A stretch of DNA of 64,000 nt from Phalacrocorax aristotelis (Eukaryota; Chordata; Aves; Suliformes; Phalacrocoracidae). Positions 11,957-24,180 of the stretch are shown one piece after another. The stretch spans positions 10,646,041 to 10,710,040 of the forward strand of contig NC_134279.1 of the NCBI RefSeq assembly GCF_949628215.1, in the 5' to 3' direction. The translations under genes and the position numbers were made by a program. The notes under the pieces were generated by a model. It was not told the origin of the DNA. It did not search any database and saw only the letters and a list, made by a program, of their open reading frames with translations. Position 1 is the stretch's first letter; each line of letters opens with the position of its first letter.

Positions 11957-14024
11957 GAACCTTTAGTTATGGAAATACTTCTGCAAAATGTTCAGTAAGG
12001 AATGATCTGCCTCCTCCCTCTTAGCACTGCATGAACAAAGAAAACTTCCTACTCTACTATGTAGAACTCTCCAAATTATGTTATGCTCTGCTAACGCTTC
12101 CTTTAGGTTGTGTAAGCTTTTGATAAATACAGAACACTGTAGGATTTATATGAAAATTCCCGCTTACAAGGATTTTTTTGTACCCTGCTGACAACTTTTC
12201 TGAAAAGTGTTTTTTACCAAAGAGCAAAACCTAATCTGAACAGTAAGAGCTGCCATTCATAACTGGTGGCAAACTAGATATTTACAAGGAACGAATAATT
12301 TAGCCCAGTGCATATGTACAGCAAGAAAACTAGTTCCTCGTGACATTTTGTATCTAACTTTTCTTTGAAGTCCAGGTTATATGTTGGTGATGCCCTCATA
12401 CCTAGGATGCATTCATTTGGCCATTGTCCACTTGAAATCTTACCTTGATTTTAAACTATTGTGGCATTAGGATATTTGATTGAAATAAACCTGACAAGAT
12501 TGTGACCTATGTATAAAACTTTATCATATGATATTTCGCCAATGTTCTTTCAGCCTGCTGTGTAGGAGCACTTACTTCAACCACCATCTCTAAAACACGG
12601 CCCGTTAGAAAAACAAAATGAGATTTGAAACTGCATTTTGTCTTAAATCCGTTTGTAATGGTCACAGAGTCCTGGCTTGAGGGTTTGGAATCCATGAAGG
12701 ATGTTGGAGGTGGTACATTATTGGACAACCATGTTCTTTTCCTGGTTCCCCTAATGTAACAGACCGTATGTACACCATTCGTAGGTTTTTTAGGCAGCAG
12801 AAACATAATTCACAAAACTATAGTGTAATCACACTAGTTGGTATGGAAATCATAGTTTTCAGCTGAATGCAGTCTGAATATAAAATGTGACCCATGCATC
12901 TTTGCAATTTACAGTCCACTTTCTTCCGATTACTATAGCAAAGCAAATATACATAGCGTTTAAATGGACAGGTGGATATTCCTACTGGGGCAGATTAAGA
13001 TGATAAAGTGAAATCTACAAAAGGGGTTTCTGCTGAAATTGGTAAACAGGTTATATTTTCCAAATCTCTACTATTCTAGTATTTACTTACTAAACAATAT
13101 ATTTGTGTTCCTGATTCTCTTAATCTTATTCCTTAAAGGATCAGTAGCTCTACTAGGTTGAAAGTGTGCTGCAAGGCTGTTGCAACGCAGCTCCTGTCTG
13201 GTGAGGGCAATGTGATCTGTTGACAAGAGAAGTCTGCTCATTAGTTTGTGTTTACCTTCGTTGTCAAAAGTGAGGTTCCTTCTTCTCTGTTTTGTCTTGG
13301 CTCTGACATTTTAGCATGATGACAGTGCAGGTGCATTGCTCCTGTTCCGCCAGAACCTGGGAGTGGAAATGCTAATGGTGTTCGAGGCATTCCTTTCCCG
13401 ACTGTACGTTCACATAGCACGCCTTCACACACGGTCTGGCTGCTGTCTTTAGACTGGCTCGCGTAATAACTTTAATTGTATTGCAAATGATCATTCTCAT
13501 AGCTCAGTCTTAAGTACTCTGTGATTCATCACTGTAATATCATTCTGGATAAGCTGTTGCAAGATTTCCTGTATTTGGCTCTGTTGTGACGGCCTACAGT
13601 ATCCACGAGAGGAAATACTGTTTTGATTGAAAACAATTGCACGCACCGGGAGAGCTGTAACTAAACACTAAGGAAACTGTAAACATTTTACAGTATGATC
13701 TCATGACACTTGAAAAGACTGTGTCCTTAGGCACAACTGCTGTTGATATCGTGAAAGTGGAGCAGCTACTGACTACCAAGCTCAGTAAGGAGCTCAGAAT
13801 TAACCTGAATAATAGTAGTGCATATGACTTGCTGTCTTGAGAATAGTTTGTGTCTGTAATTGTTCAGACATGCACATGAATGCTTGGACACATTAACAAG
13901 TTCAGGTTTTTGTGTGTTTTTAAAGGTGCTAATTTTGGTTCTGGTAGAGGGTAATACAGGCGTTTGGCATATTTATTCTGACCTGGCTTCAGCAAAGATT
14001 ATGAATATCATTAAGATCTTATTG

Positions 14025-14044
14025 AATTCAAATCTATTTGAATT
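14025..14044. repeat. 8-bp inverted repeat, 4-base loop
   Basis: AATTCAAA (14025-14032) and TTTGAATT (14037-14044) are exact reverse complements separated by TCTA. It is a short AT-rich hairpin and could be chance in sequence of this composition. Confidence 0.7.
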
Positions 14045-14984
14045 AAAGTTTCTGTCAAAAGTAACCATGTGCTTAGAGACAGTTTGGCTCATTTTATGTT
14101 GAAGAGGGATGGAATGCCTTTCTGCTTCCTTGTATGTGGATTTTCTCCATACTTTGAGTGGGGAGTATAAAATTGGGCTATTGACTTGTTGCCTAGGAAT
14201 TTGTGAAAAAAGTCTATTCTGTAGTTTTAGAACTCTCCTGACATGATTTTTGTACTGCTCATTTTTGAATTTGGAAGCAGAGCAGGTTTGGTGGTAATTG
14301 TCCCTAATGCGGGCCTGGGAACTGAAACGTATACATTTTGCATGCTTCAGCGATCTTTTCCCTTCCATATTAAAAGCTAGAACGTTAGTTGTCATAATGG
14401 TGTTCTTCAAAACATACGTATACGGGAGTTAAGATATGATGCAATGACTTGTTTGCACAGTGGAACAGCACCGAGTGAAGGAGAGAAAGGGTGTTGTAAT
14501 TGTTTTTTTCACCATGGTTAAAGGATATGGTTTTTTAAATGTGTTTTTGTCAGCACAGTCTGATTTAGTATACTGGGACTTTTTCGTCTTCTGGAAATGG
14601 ACTTTGCAGGGCCCAACGTAATCCCTAATCAGATATTTGTTAAAATTAAAAAGGGCTCAGTCTGGCACCATTCGATATGATGATTATTCATACATAAATT
14701 TATAAGATGTTATCACTGTAATATTTAACTGCTGCATAGATAATTAAACTGTTTATTCTGGAGTAGGAAAGCGGTTTCTATTTCAGATCACATTGTTACA
14801 TTAAGCCACTAGGAAAAAAATAATGCCAGTGCTCATGGAGTATTAGGACTACAAGCGATGTTTCTGAATAATGTATGCACACAAAATACGCTGTTAAATC
14901 AGTGCACTGTCTTCTGCCCAGAGACTGCTAAATTTGTGCAGCAAACAGCTTCAGCTCTTCCAAGTTTTAAAAAGGTAGAGAAAA

Positions 14985-15335
14985 TGATCATACAATGATA
15001 GAAAGACAGAGCTGGAGAAGACCTAAACAAGTCATCTGGTCCGTACTTTCTCCCAGGGTAGTTTCAACTGAATGTAAGTTTCTGATAAGAATTTTTATTC
15101 TTGGGGACCTCTACAGGTAGCGTTCTGTTCCAGTTTTTTACTAATTGCCTTTAAGAACTAAGTTCTAATCACCAAATTAAATTTTCCTCCTTTCAAATTT
15201 ATTCCTCCTTTCCTCCCCATTAGATAGGTTAGATGAACATTTATTGGGTAAGTATTCATTCTCATTCCTGCAATCTACTTGTTTGAAGACTGTTACTATA
15301 TCATCCTACAGCATTTTTTTAGATGCCTGATGCAT
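14985..15335 (-). mobile_element. old, degraded CR1 LINE fragment
   Basis: The left end reads like a decayed CATAGAAT-CATAGAAAGACAG motif, followed by AGCTGGAGAAGACCT and TCATCTGGTCC, the complement of a CR1 3' end. Weaker matches continue to the right, for example TGTTCCAGTTTTTTACTAATTGCC (long form split by changes) near 15126-15149 and TGTTTGAAGACTGTTACTAT near 15281-15300, in the order expected for an older CR1 subfamily. No coding potential remains. The right boundary is approximate. Confidence 0.65.
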
Positions 15336-16227
15336 CCTTTCTAGAAATTTGTCTGGAATTTTTTAATAATAATTTTTTAGAAAGCTAATACTGTGAATAT
15401 ATATAACCTTAACAGATATCCTAAATGTATTATTTCATATGAATTTTTAACATATATAATACTTTATTCTCATTTTATTCCATTTCTGTGAAGTCAATAA
15501 AGATGTACTTATAAATGGATTTAATGAAAGAGATCCAAATATAAAATGACTGTTAAAATGTTTCTAGTATGCATCCCGTGCTTTCTTTTTGACTGTAGCT
15601 ATGCTGGCCATGACAGAGTCATGGTTCTGTGTCATCCTCCTCTCAATACCACCTTCTTTTTATGGATGTTTGTGATGTTTTCTTTGTTTTTACCTGCCAC
15701 ACCTGTAGAGATGTTGCTTTGGCAATGAGCTACGGTCTGTTTGGCGAGCTGAGGTTTGTAATCCTTGTTGGCGTGATCTTTTAGATAAGATGACTTGCTT
15801 TCTTGGAGCGTATTATGTAAAATGACTCATCGAGTCAAGTAATTGTTTTCAACTGGAAGAGGGGAAAAAGAAGGTAGCTTGCAGGAGCTCTAACTTTAGT
15901 TACTGGAGAGAGAAAGAAAAGAGAGATTTTCTACTTCCAGTCCTCATACTGTTGGAGGGTCAGAAGGTATACTTCTCCCTCTGCATCAGGCTCAGCTCTG
16001 TGCTGCAGTTGGAGATGTGTTATAGACATGTGGCAAGACTTCTCCAGCCCAGCTTTAATTTAGCTTTTTGAGAGCTGTACAGGCCTGTGAGGATTCTGGT
16101 AGATGGTTATGTGGCATTTTAAATTAACTTTGAAGTTTATACTGTGTTCCCAATTACAAGTCTCAAGGTCTACATGCCTCGTAAGGTTTTCTAGTTTTCT
16201 CTTACCTTTGTCATGTGTCTTGATATT

Positions 16228-16249
16228 GGGGGGTGGGGGAGGATGGGGG
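16228..16249 (+). repeat. G-rich tract
   Basis: Runs of six, five and five G are separated by T, AGGAT-type interruptions. It has three runs of at least three G and one GG, so it falls just short of the simple four-run rule for a three-tetrad G-quadruplex. Confidence 0.8.
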
Positions 16250-16574
16250 TGTCTCTGTTCAATGTTGTTCCAGACAGCCCCTGTTTTCCTTTCCTGCAGA
16301 ACACAGTTGTCAAAAATGTTTGTTAATTATCTTAAAAACTTTTATTAGTCCTATTAGATATATACATTCTAAGTAGAATGGAAACAGTTTCCCCCCATTT
16401 GTCTTAAGAAGACTGAAAATAAATCTAGAATATAGGTCCTTTTTCTATCCCAAGATTGTTTGTCTATATTAGACGTCACAACTTTTCATGTAACGGCTTT
16501 TGCAGAAGAGTGCGCACTAAAAAAATATATCAAGCCTTTGGAAAAGAAGTATAAAAGCCTCTCTGGAATTCCAG

Positions 16575-16589
16575 CCCCCCCCCCCCCCC
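16575..16589. repeat. poly-C run (15)
   Basis: Fifteen consecutive C on the plus strand, which is fifteen G on the minus strand. That is the minimum length at which one homopolymer can supply four GGG runs with single-base loops. Long C/G homopolymers are rare next to the A/T runs seen elsewhere in the window. The exact length may be affected by sequencing. Confidence 0.9.
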
Positions 16590-17927
16590 GATAGAGTTTG
16601 TCATTTACAGGATTTTTTTATTTTATTTATAATTAACTTCCTAAGTAAATTGCCATTTTAATTTATTAGCTTTACTGACATTGAATTTTAACCATGGGAT
16701 TGAATTATGCAGTCACGTCCTAGATTCAGGGAATATTTTTATTGTATATAAAGATTGGGAAGGGAAGGGCCCTGTTTACAGAAAATGTCTATTTTATGTT
16801 GTGAGGAGGAGTAGTCTGATGGGTGGGGAGCATTGGTTTGTAACCAAGCTACTGTCCTAGGGAAAAGCAAAAGCAAATAAAAAAACATTTATGCACATTT
16901 GTGTGCGTGTATCAGCCTTGCTCTGGAATGATGTTCTCAAGTTTAAACAACATGACTCTAGAGCAAAGACCATGAAGAAGTGCATCTTGAGCAACAGCAC
17001 CTTGTAGCTGGGGGCTGTCGTGATTCGTATCCTCTGTAAATTGACACAACAGGGACATCCTGTAACATACATTCATCACTGAGTTGTATATTACAGTAGA
17101 GATTTGTAAGGATTGGTAACATTAGAGGGAAAGAGAGATTTTTGTATAATAATTATGTAAGTAATAGCACAAAAAGGAGAAGAAAGTGGATAGGGCTTAT
17201 GGTGAAGGGAGAGAGAAGCCTCCTGTGGTTTGAGTCCTGCTGTTTAATAAACAAAACCAAAACACACTCATGTAATTGTTCTTGCTTTGTTTGTCTTTTA
17301 ATTTAAGAGCAGGGATCAGGGTTTTGATCTGTAAAGATCTGTTTCTTTTGTACTGAATGTAATGCATCATCAGAGCACAATATGTTTACCCATTCTAAAG
17401 AACAATTGTTGTATTTTAACCCCATCACACAGCATTTCTCAAATTGTGACAGTGGCTTCCCTGGGGAGGCTCTTGTCTCTACTGAGAGAGATCCAAAAGG
17501 ACTTGAGGAATGTCAACAGTATGTCTCCTTTGTAGATTTTCTTGAGACTTGGTGCAAGCATATCCTTGTAATGAAGATTCAATCATGAACAGAAAATGGG
17601 AACCCTGAAAAGTTTAAACTTGTATAACTTTGCTTATCTGAAGAACTTGGTCTTGAGCTGTTTTTCAGTTTTTATGTCCCTAAGGATCTGCCAGAGTCCC
17701 TACCTAAGGTCCCTGTACTTTCCATGTTTCTTCTCATTGTTTACTGTGGTTTAAGTCTTTTGTAGTGTTCTGATTAATGGTTCCATGTTCTCACTGCCTT
17801 CTTCAACCCTTGTATTACAGTAGAAACTTTCTCACGTAGCTGGGGAAGGAATTTGATAGACACTTGAAAATTTTTAAGGAACAGGTTCATTAAATCCCTG
17901 GTTTCTGGCTTATCTAGAGAGCCTGGA

Positions 17928-18947
17928 AATCATAGTATCATAGAATGGTTTGGGTTGGAAAGGACCTCCATAGACCATCTAGTCCAACCCCGCTGCAGTG
18001 AGCAGGGACATCTTCAACTAGATCAGGTTGCTCAGAGCCCCATCCAGCCTGACCTTGAATGTTTCCAGGGATGGGGCGTTTACTACCTCTCTGGGCAACC
18101 TGTGCCAGTGTTTCACCACCCTCAACATAAAAAATTTCCTCCTTATATCTAGTCTAAATCTACTCTCTTTTAGTTTAAAACCATTACACCTTGTCCTATC
18201 ACAAGAAGTCCTGCTAAAAAGTCTGTCCCCATCTTTCTTATAAGCCCCTAAGCCCCCTTTAAGTACTGAAAGGCCACAGTGATGTCTCCCCAGAGCCTTC
18301 TCTTCTCTAGGCTAAACAACCCCAACTCTCTCAGCCTGTCCTCGTAGGAAAGGTGCTCCAGCCCTCAGATCATTTCTGTGGCCCTCCCCTGGACCCACTC
18401 CAACAGGTCCATGCCTTTCTTGTGCTGAGGGCTCCAGGGCTGTTCTCAGTCCCTTCATACCTCAGCCTGTGTTGATACTGGGGGTTGCCCCAACCAAGGT
18501 GCAGGGCCTTGCACCTGGCCTTGTTGAACCTCATGAGGTACACATGGACCCAATTCTTTAACTTGTCCAGGTCCCTCTGGATAGCATGCTGTCCTTCAGG
18601 TATGTCAACAGCACCACTCAGCTTGGTGTGCTTGGCAAACTTGCTGAGGGTGCTCTTGATCCCACTGCCTGTGTCACTGTTGAATATCTTAAATAGTTCT
18701 GGTCCCAATATGGGCCCCTGATCGACACCCCCTGTCACTGGTCTCCATCTAGACAGAGAGCCATCCACTCTCTGGATGCAACCATCCAAACCAATTTCTT
18801 ATCCACTGAACAGTCCACCCATCAAATCTGTCTCTCCCCAGTTTAGAGAGAAGGATGTTGTGGGGAACAGTGTCAAAGGCCTTACAGAAGTCCAGATGGA
18901 TGACATCTGTAGTTCTTGTCTACACTGATTTAGTCACTCTCATGCAT
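17928..18947 (-). mobile_element. CR1 LINE, 5'-truncated and internally deleted (about 1.0 kb)
   Basis: The left end (ATCATAGTATCATAGAATGG, then TTTGGGTTGGAAAGGACCTC) is the complement of the CR1 3' terminus, so the element reads on the minus strand with its 3' end at 17928. It extends through the 3' UTR-like and RT-encoding segments to about 18947, where the match to CR1 stops abruptly after AGTCACTC. Compared with the CR1 order I remember, a block of roughly 250 bases appears to be missing at about 18441, where the segment ending GGCTCCAGGGCTG joins directly to one beginning TTCTCAGTCCC. The flanks show no clear target duplication, as expected for CR1. It is by far the largest CR1 copy in the window. 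Confidence 0.95.
18370..18789 (-). pseudogene. CR1 reverse-transcriptase remnant (dead)
   Basis: This 139-codon frame inside the CR1 copy keeps clear blocks of the C-terminal half of the CR1 reverse transcriptase: a segment ending ILGPELFKIF, then LSKFA..TKLSGAVD, EGQHAIQRDLDKLKNW and FNKARCKALHLGWGNPQYQ. The catalytic FADD-type motif reads FAKH, so both catalytic aspartates are lost, and the proline of the PQG motif is changed (VDQG). The frame also runs across the internal deletion at about 18441 into unrelated residues. It has no promoter or N-terminal endonuclease domain and cannot encode a working enzyme. The methionine at its start is incidental. Confidence 0.9.
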
Positions 18948-19309
18948 GCATTACCTTAGATTACTCACCATGCAAGAATGATGTGTAGGACATGGGTGTA
19001 AAATGCACTGATGTGCTCATGGAGAGGTTCTTACCAAAGTGACAGTAAAAGTTAAGTACACATTGGTACCAAAATTGTGCCACTGTCTCTTAAGTGCTCA
19101 GGTGATTTATGGGAATGGATGCAGGTAGGCAGGCATGCATAATACACAGGATATGAAGAAACTATTTAATGTTATTAAATTATATTTGCCAAAGGTAATT
19201 CAGGATCCTCTGTCTTCTACCCGGATATATAGGCATGTCTGTGTCATTACATATTAAGTCTGGCAAAGTGGCCATGCCCCCTGAACTATACTGTGTCCGG
19301 CAGGTTTGG

Positions 19310-19620
19310 CTGGATTGGAAGATTTCCACTGGTTTTGTTTCTTTTCATTGTTGTATTGCTTTTTTCCAGAGCGTGATTAAGCATAAGTGTACTTTTGTGT
19401 TATAATAGTGCTTGTGTTTCTTCTCTTACGGGACTTAATAAAGCTCTCAGACTATGAAGGAGTTTTGAGTGTTGTTGCAATATATTGCTAATTAGTATAT
19501 TGTAATCTCTGAACGGAGAAGTGCTTTCAGTTTCGGCTGTGGATAATTGTCAACTGACATGCAGGTATGGCCCCTGATTAATACCACTCAGTTTTTCAAA
19601 TATATCACTAAAAGTCTGGG
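19310..19620. promoter_or_regulatory. candidate conserved non-coding element
   Basis: This unique stretch has GCGTGATTAAGC, GGACTTAATAAAGC, TGCTAATTAGTATATTG (containing the CTAATTAG homeodomain palindrome) and CCCTGATTAATACC in close succession. The motif density suggests regulatory DNA. No alignment or functional evidence is available from the sequence alone. Confidence 0.22.
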
Positions 19621-20612
19621 TGAAGTTATATTTACATGTGAATTATTACCACCATTTCAAGCATGTGTAAGATATATTTCAAGTACTCAAAAGGTTATTG
19701 ATACTTTATTATGAATTAGTCAGCAGGTAACATTGCAGGTAGATTACATCACCGGGAGAAATTGATGATTGAGGTTTCTTTGAAAAAAAGCTTACTTGCA
19801 CGTAAGGAATAAAAAGGCTTGTTTTCCTAACTCTGGGACTTGTCTATCTTGACTTCTAGCCAAGATTTAAGTGAAAGCTCCTTTCTCAGTTTTCTGAAAG
19901 CCACACTTCCTGGTCTTGACTCCTCTATTTGTTTCAAACACAGAGACAGGGGGTTGTGCCAAATGTAGTTCTAGCTTAGTTATTTGTTATGCCAGTACCT
20001 GGAAAACTCTGTGGTTCTCGTGAGTGTGTTCCCCAGGCTTGTCGGGCCAGTCCCTCTACTTACAGGGGCCTTCAGCTGCTTTCCCACTTAACTTGAATAG
20101 GAGAATTGCTGAGGTGGTACTCAGTTTCTGTGATATAACCCAGACCATAAAAAGGACTTTTTAAATAATATGTTCCACCTATAAATAGAGCTAAATATTC
20201 AATAACAAGATTCAAATGTTACCAAATCCTGTTTTATTTCTGGATTAGCTTTTATTTCTTGTCAGCCGTCAAGGCAGACCTTTCCTACTGCTGTACTCTG
20301 TGCAATGTCATGCCTTGAGAGTTGGAATGAATAACAAAAAGATATTGCATAAATCTGTCACCAACATAGGTGAAATACCCGTGGTTTGTTATGGTTTTCT
20401 GTGTACTGTTTCATGTAGATTTCTGCTAAAGTACCTCTTGTGGCCTGAAAAATGTAATCTGTACTCTGTGAAGTATCTTAGAGAAAAATTCAAGCTGTTT
20501 ATTGAAAGCATTTCAACATAGTTTGCAAGGAACCTTCCAGAGGTCTTCCGTTTCATCTTCCAGTCAAGCTGTTCACACTACTTCTGCAAAATGGTACAAA
20601 AAATATTCTGGG

Positions 20613-20649
20613 TTTTTTTTTTCCACTGGAAAAGTTAAAAAAAAAAAAA
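20613..20649. repeat. T10 and A13 runs in inverted arrangement
   Basis: Ten T at 20613-20622 and thirteen A at 20637-20649 are separated by 14 bases. The runs can pair as a hairpin but are low-complexity. Confidence 0.8.
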
Positions 20650-23077
20650 GATATTATTTTAATTATTCAAGCTATAGCTTATGTTACCTATTTCTTTTCT
20701 TCTCTGAAACGGAGCTGCAGAAGTAGTCAGAAATGTTAGCCTGCCTTTGAGACAAACCCTCTTAATAAACAGAAGACATTATACGGATGATTGCAGGTAA
20801 TTTAAGGAGTAGGTTTATGACTAGTTTTTGTAAGTAAATACACATACATGCATATATTCACATATTCTAAGCGTACGGTGCTCCAATTAGAAGTGGACAA
20901 GGAGTGAAAGAAGGCAATACAAATGACAGAATGACATGTTGCTGTATTTAAGAGGATTGTGAAAATGAAAATCTGAACAAAAGGAATGTCTTTTATAATT
21001 TAGCAACTCTCTTCCATTAACAAATGTAGTCAGTTATTAACTCTCCCAATAATCTAAAAAATGAGAGCATCTTAATGTTTCTTTTATTCATTCTTGTCAA
21101 AGAAACATTTATCCTCTATACCTTTTTGGAAAGGTAATTAGATGTAATGATCCATCATTCAAGTCCATATTTTTCCTGTTTTCTGTCGAGCAACATGGTG
21201 TTCTGCCAGTGCCTCCTGCAAACCTAAGAGTAATACTGGACTTTTAACAGTCTTAATATCTATTGTGTGAGTTCACAATCTTCCCTGAATTTTGGGGTAT
21301 GAAGAAGAATCTTGTAAAACAATGAGGTGAACCGTTTTTGAACGTGCGGCTTGCATTGTGATTTGAAGTGACTTTGGTTGACAGTGGTGAAGAGATCTGC
21401 AGATAGTTTTCCACTGTCTCAGCTGATCCATTGTGTTTATTGACTGACTGTGTATACTGTCTGTGAGCTGGAAATTATGACTGCAGCTTCTGAAAGAATC
21501 CTGGATCCCTTACTGCTGGAGTTAAAAGACTTTACTTTGTAGGCCTAATTTATAATTTAATGTTTTGCAGGCAGTAAAAGACTCATAAAAGCTTTTTGTG
21601 GTCTAGCCACAAGAGGACAAAAAGCCACAGTGGTATCAATGTGGGTTACAGAGGAATTGAGGTTTAGTTAGAGGACTTGTGATTATGGTTTCTGAAGAGT
21701 AATTACTTGAACTAGCCTATTTGATTATGCTGATGAATTTGTGCTTTGATATTATGGATGTTAATATCCTTAAGCTCTCTATGGAAGTGACCTAAAATAA
21801 TTCTGGTCCCTTTTAATGACTATGACTTCATCAAACTATTGTGTTCCCTAGAAATTATAACTATCAAACTCAAAGGAACAACTCTGAAAAGAGCGCTTTT
21901 CCTGCAACCAGCCATGGGTTTCGGTGCTGAGGAGATGAGAATAGGCGTAGCTATCGCTGTTTTTAGACAGAAGTGCAAAATGCCCGATATGATTCATCTT
22001 CCCTGCAGTTAACAAAGGATAGGAGAGAAAAGGAGAAAGAAAATAGAGAAACAAAAAACTAAATTATAATCCATGCATGGAGAAAGTGATTTGCTCTCTT
22101 TTGATTTTCAAAGCATTATCACAGTCACAGGCTCTACTATTTCAGCTGAGATAAAATAACAAAATGCAGAGCCTATTTAGTTAACTTAAATGGATTTTAA
22201 TTTTCATATCCAATCTCGGTAGTAAAGACTAAAATTTTATCAAAATGTTTTTTATAAGATGATTAGTCCTATACTTTAATTCCAGTAGGCCTAACCTATA
22301 TACTGAGATTTTTAAAATCTCATCTTTCTTTACTCTAGGCAAAATAATGTCCACTACCTACCATTTAAATGCCTGCTTATTCAGTAAAAAGCTCTTTATC
22401 TTAGTTGGCTCAGTGCTGAACGTCTGTCCTCACTACAAAGGTGGATGTACTCTTAACATGTAAATACTCTTTCAAGTTATCAATGGAGATAATGCAAGAG
22501 CACTCCAGCAGGTCACGCAGGTTTTCCTCTCTGGGTTATGAAAGCCTGATGCAGAGTAGCTTGCATAGGCTATATGGAGTGTGTCAGAACTGCAGGAAGA
22601 TACTAATAAAAGGCTGCAAAAATTCTGAGGTGTCACTGTACCAAAACTTACCGCTGACTTCTGAATCCCCTTAGCAGATGATGAGTCGGAAGAAATGCTA
22701 AATAACTACACCAATTTGAAAAAAACCCCAAGAGTTCTGCACTGTGGCTGACAACTTATCCCCTGTTTTTGTTGGGCTGTCTGTTTTCTCCTAAAGCTTC
22801 ATCCATAGGCAAAGTGTACAGATCTTGCTCTGAGAAGCTGAACTGGCTTGCTCAATATATATTTTTCCCAGCTTTGGGTGTTCATTAAAGTTGTACATGC
22901 AATCAGTATGAGGGGGAGAGTTTGCTCTGCATTTAAGGGTGGGGTGTTTCTTGTACCTTTGTCAGGTCGGTGGTACTCACTCAGCTGTGGTACAGACACG
23001 GGGAGGAGAAGAGGTGCATTTTTTGTTAACGGTGCCCATGCACGGCTGGACTTGCTGTTGCCTCTAGTCGTGTCTTC

Positions 23078-23090
23078 TTTTTTTTTTTTT
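23078..23090. repeat. poly-T run (13)
   Basis: Thirteen consecutive T. It could be the A-tail of a minus-strand retroposed sequence, but no parent sequence is recognisable next to it. Confidence 0.85.
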
Positions 23091-24124
23091 AATTGTTCTA
23101 ATGGCATCAGTATATTCATAGCTATTTATTGCATTTTAAATTACTATGAACACAGACCTGATGGTTTTTACATTGTACTGTGGGGTTGACTGACATTTAC
23201 ACCAAGATCTCTATTATCCTATTAATATAATTGGCCATTTCTATCTTTTGCATTCTTCATTCAATGTAAAGACAAGCTAGGAGAGTGTATTAAGCAAGCT
23301 AGGCTTGCAGAGGGTAGTGGCAATGCTAGAATGGTTTTAAACTTATTCCAGTAAGAAAGGCAAAAAGTCAGAAATATTTGGAACGCTGGATGTCAACAAG
23401 GGCAAGTCCAGTGACAAAAGGAATGCAATTTGAAGATAAATAAGGTAAATACATATTTTCATTTTATTATTATGCTACATAATCTTCTGTCATACCTCTT
23501 GGTTGTTGCTTGATTAATGAACAGGAGAGAGGCAGTTTTCATGTTAAGATATCAGTCATGCACAAATATTTTTCAGTACTTTTTTGTTGTTCTCAGAGGG
23601 TAGGGGGTGGCCTATCTCAGGACATGTTTACTAGATAAACATTCCCTTTGAGGTATTTAAAACAATGAAAAAAGAACAAAACCAATACAAACCTTTGAAA
23701 CGTTTGCCAAAGTAGAACTATCTGGGACTGTTAATTTTTATGTGAGATGTATGCATAGCATTTTTGCAGGGCATTTAATTTAATTTTTGAAGAACTATTA
23801 ATTGTGATGTTACTCTTGATTGCTAAGGATGTATGTTTAATTAAAAAGAAAAAAAAAAAAGTCAAGTTTCTCAAGACAAAGGGTCAGATTCTGAAATGTT
23901 TTCCTGATGAAAAATGTTTTAATTCCAATCTAGTCTCTTCCAAGTTAATAGGTTTACTCACACAGTGAAATCCAGTTGAAGATGAGTAAGGGTATGAAAA
24001 CCTACTCCTTGCTGTTGAGGTATTGATCTATTTAACATGTGGTCTTCATGGGCTCTGCAGCACTTCCTAAATAAAAAATTTTCTGTAATATTTAGCATTA
24101 TTTTAAATGTAGTCTCTTTAAATG

Positions 24125-24180
24125 AAAAAAAAAAAACCAAACCCACAACCCAAAACAAGGAAACCATAAACCACAAAAAA
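24125..24180. repeat. poly-A / A-C-rich tract
   Basis: A run of 12 A is followed by CCAAACCCACAACCC-type units and more A up to about 24180. It is the same kind of simple tract as at 713 and 10928. No associated element is visible. Confidence 0.8.

Larger units (their letters stand above)
9461..14984. other. gene-free stretch
   Basis: I see no supported gene. The 145-codon frame on the minus strand at 13973-14410 is one of the two longest in the window, but it shows no recognisable domain or signal peptide and its composition is unremarkable. Simple tracts at 10928, 11591 and 11943 and a small inverted repeat at 14025 are the only distinct features. The rest is unique-looking AT-rich DNA. 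Confidence 0.65.
15336..17927. other. gene-free stretch
   Basis: I see no supported gene. The stretch contains a G-rich tract at 16228-16249 and a run of 15 C at 16575-16589. The remainder is unique-looking AT-rich DNA with short unrelated open frames. Confidence 0.65.

Noticed and set aside
13973..14410. Open frame of 145 codons on the minus strand
   Set aside because: No domain, no codon pattern distinct from the background, and no promoter or splice context. Length is within chance for 64 kb of this composition.
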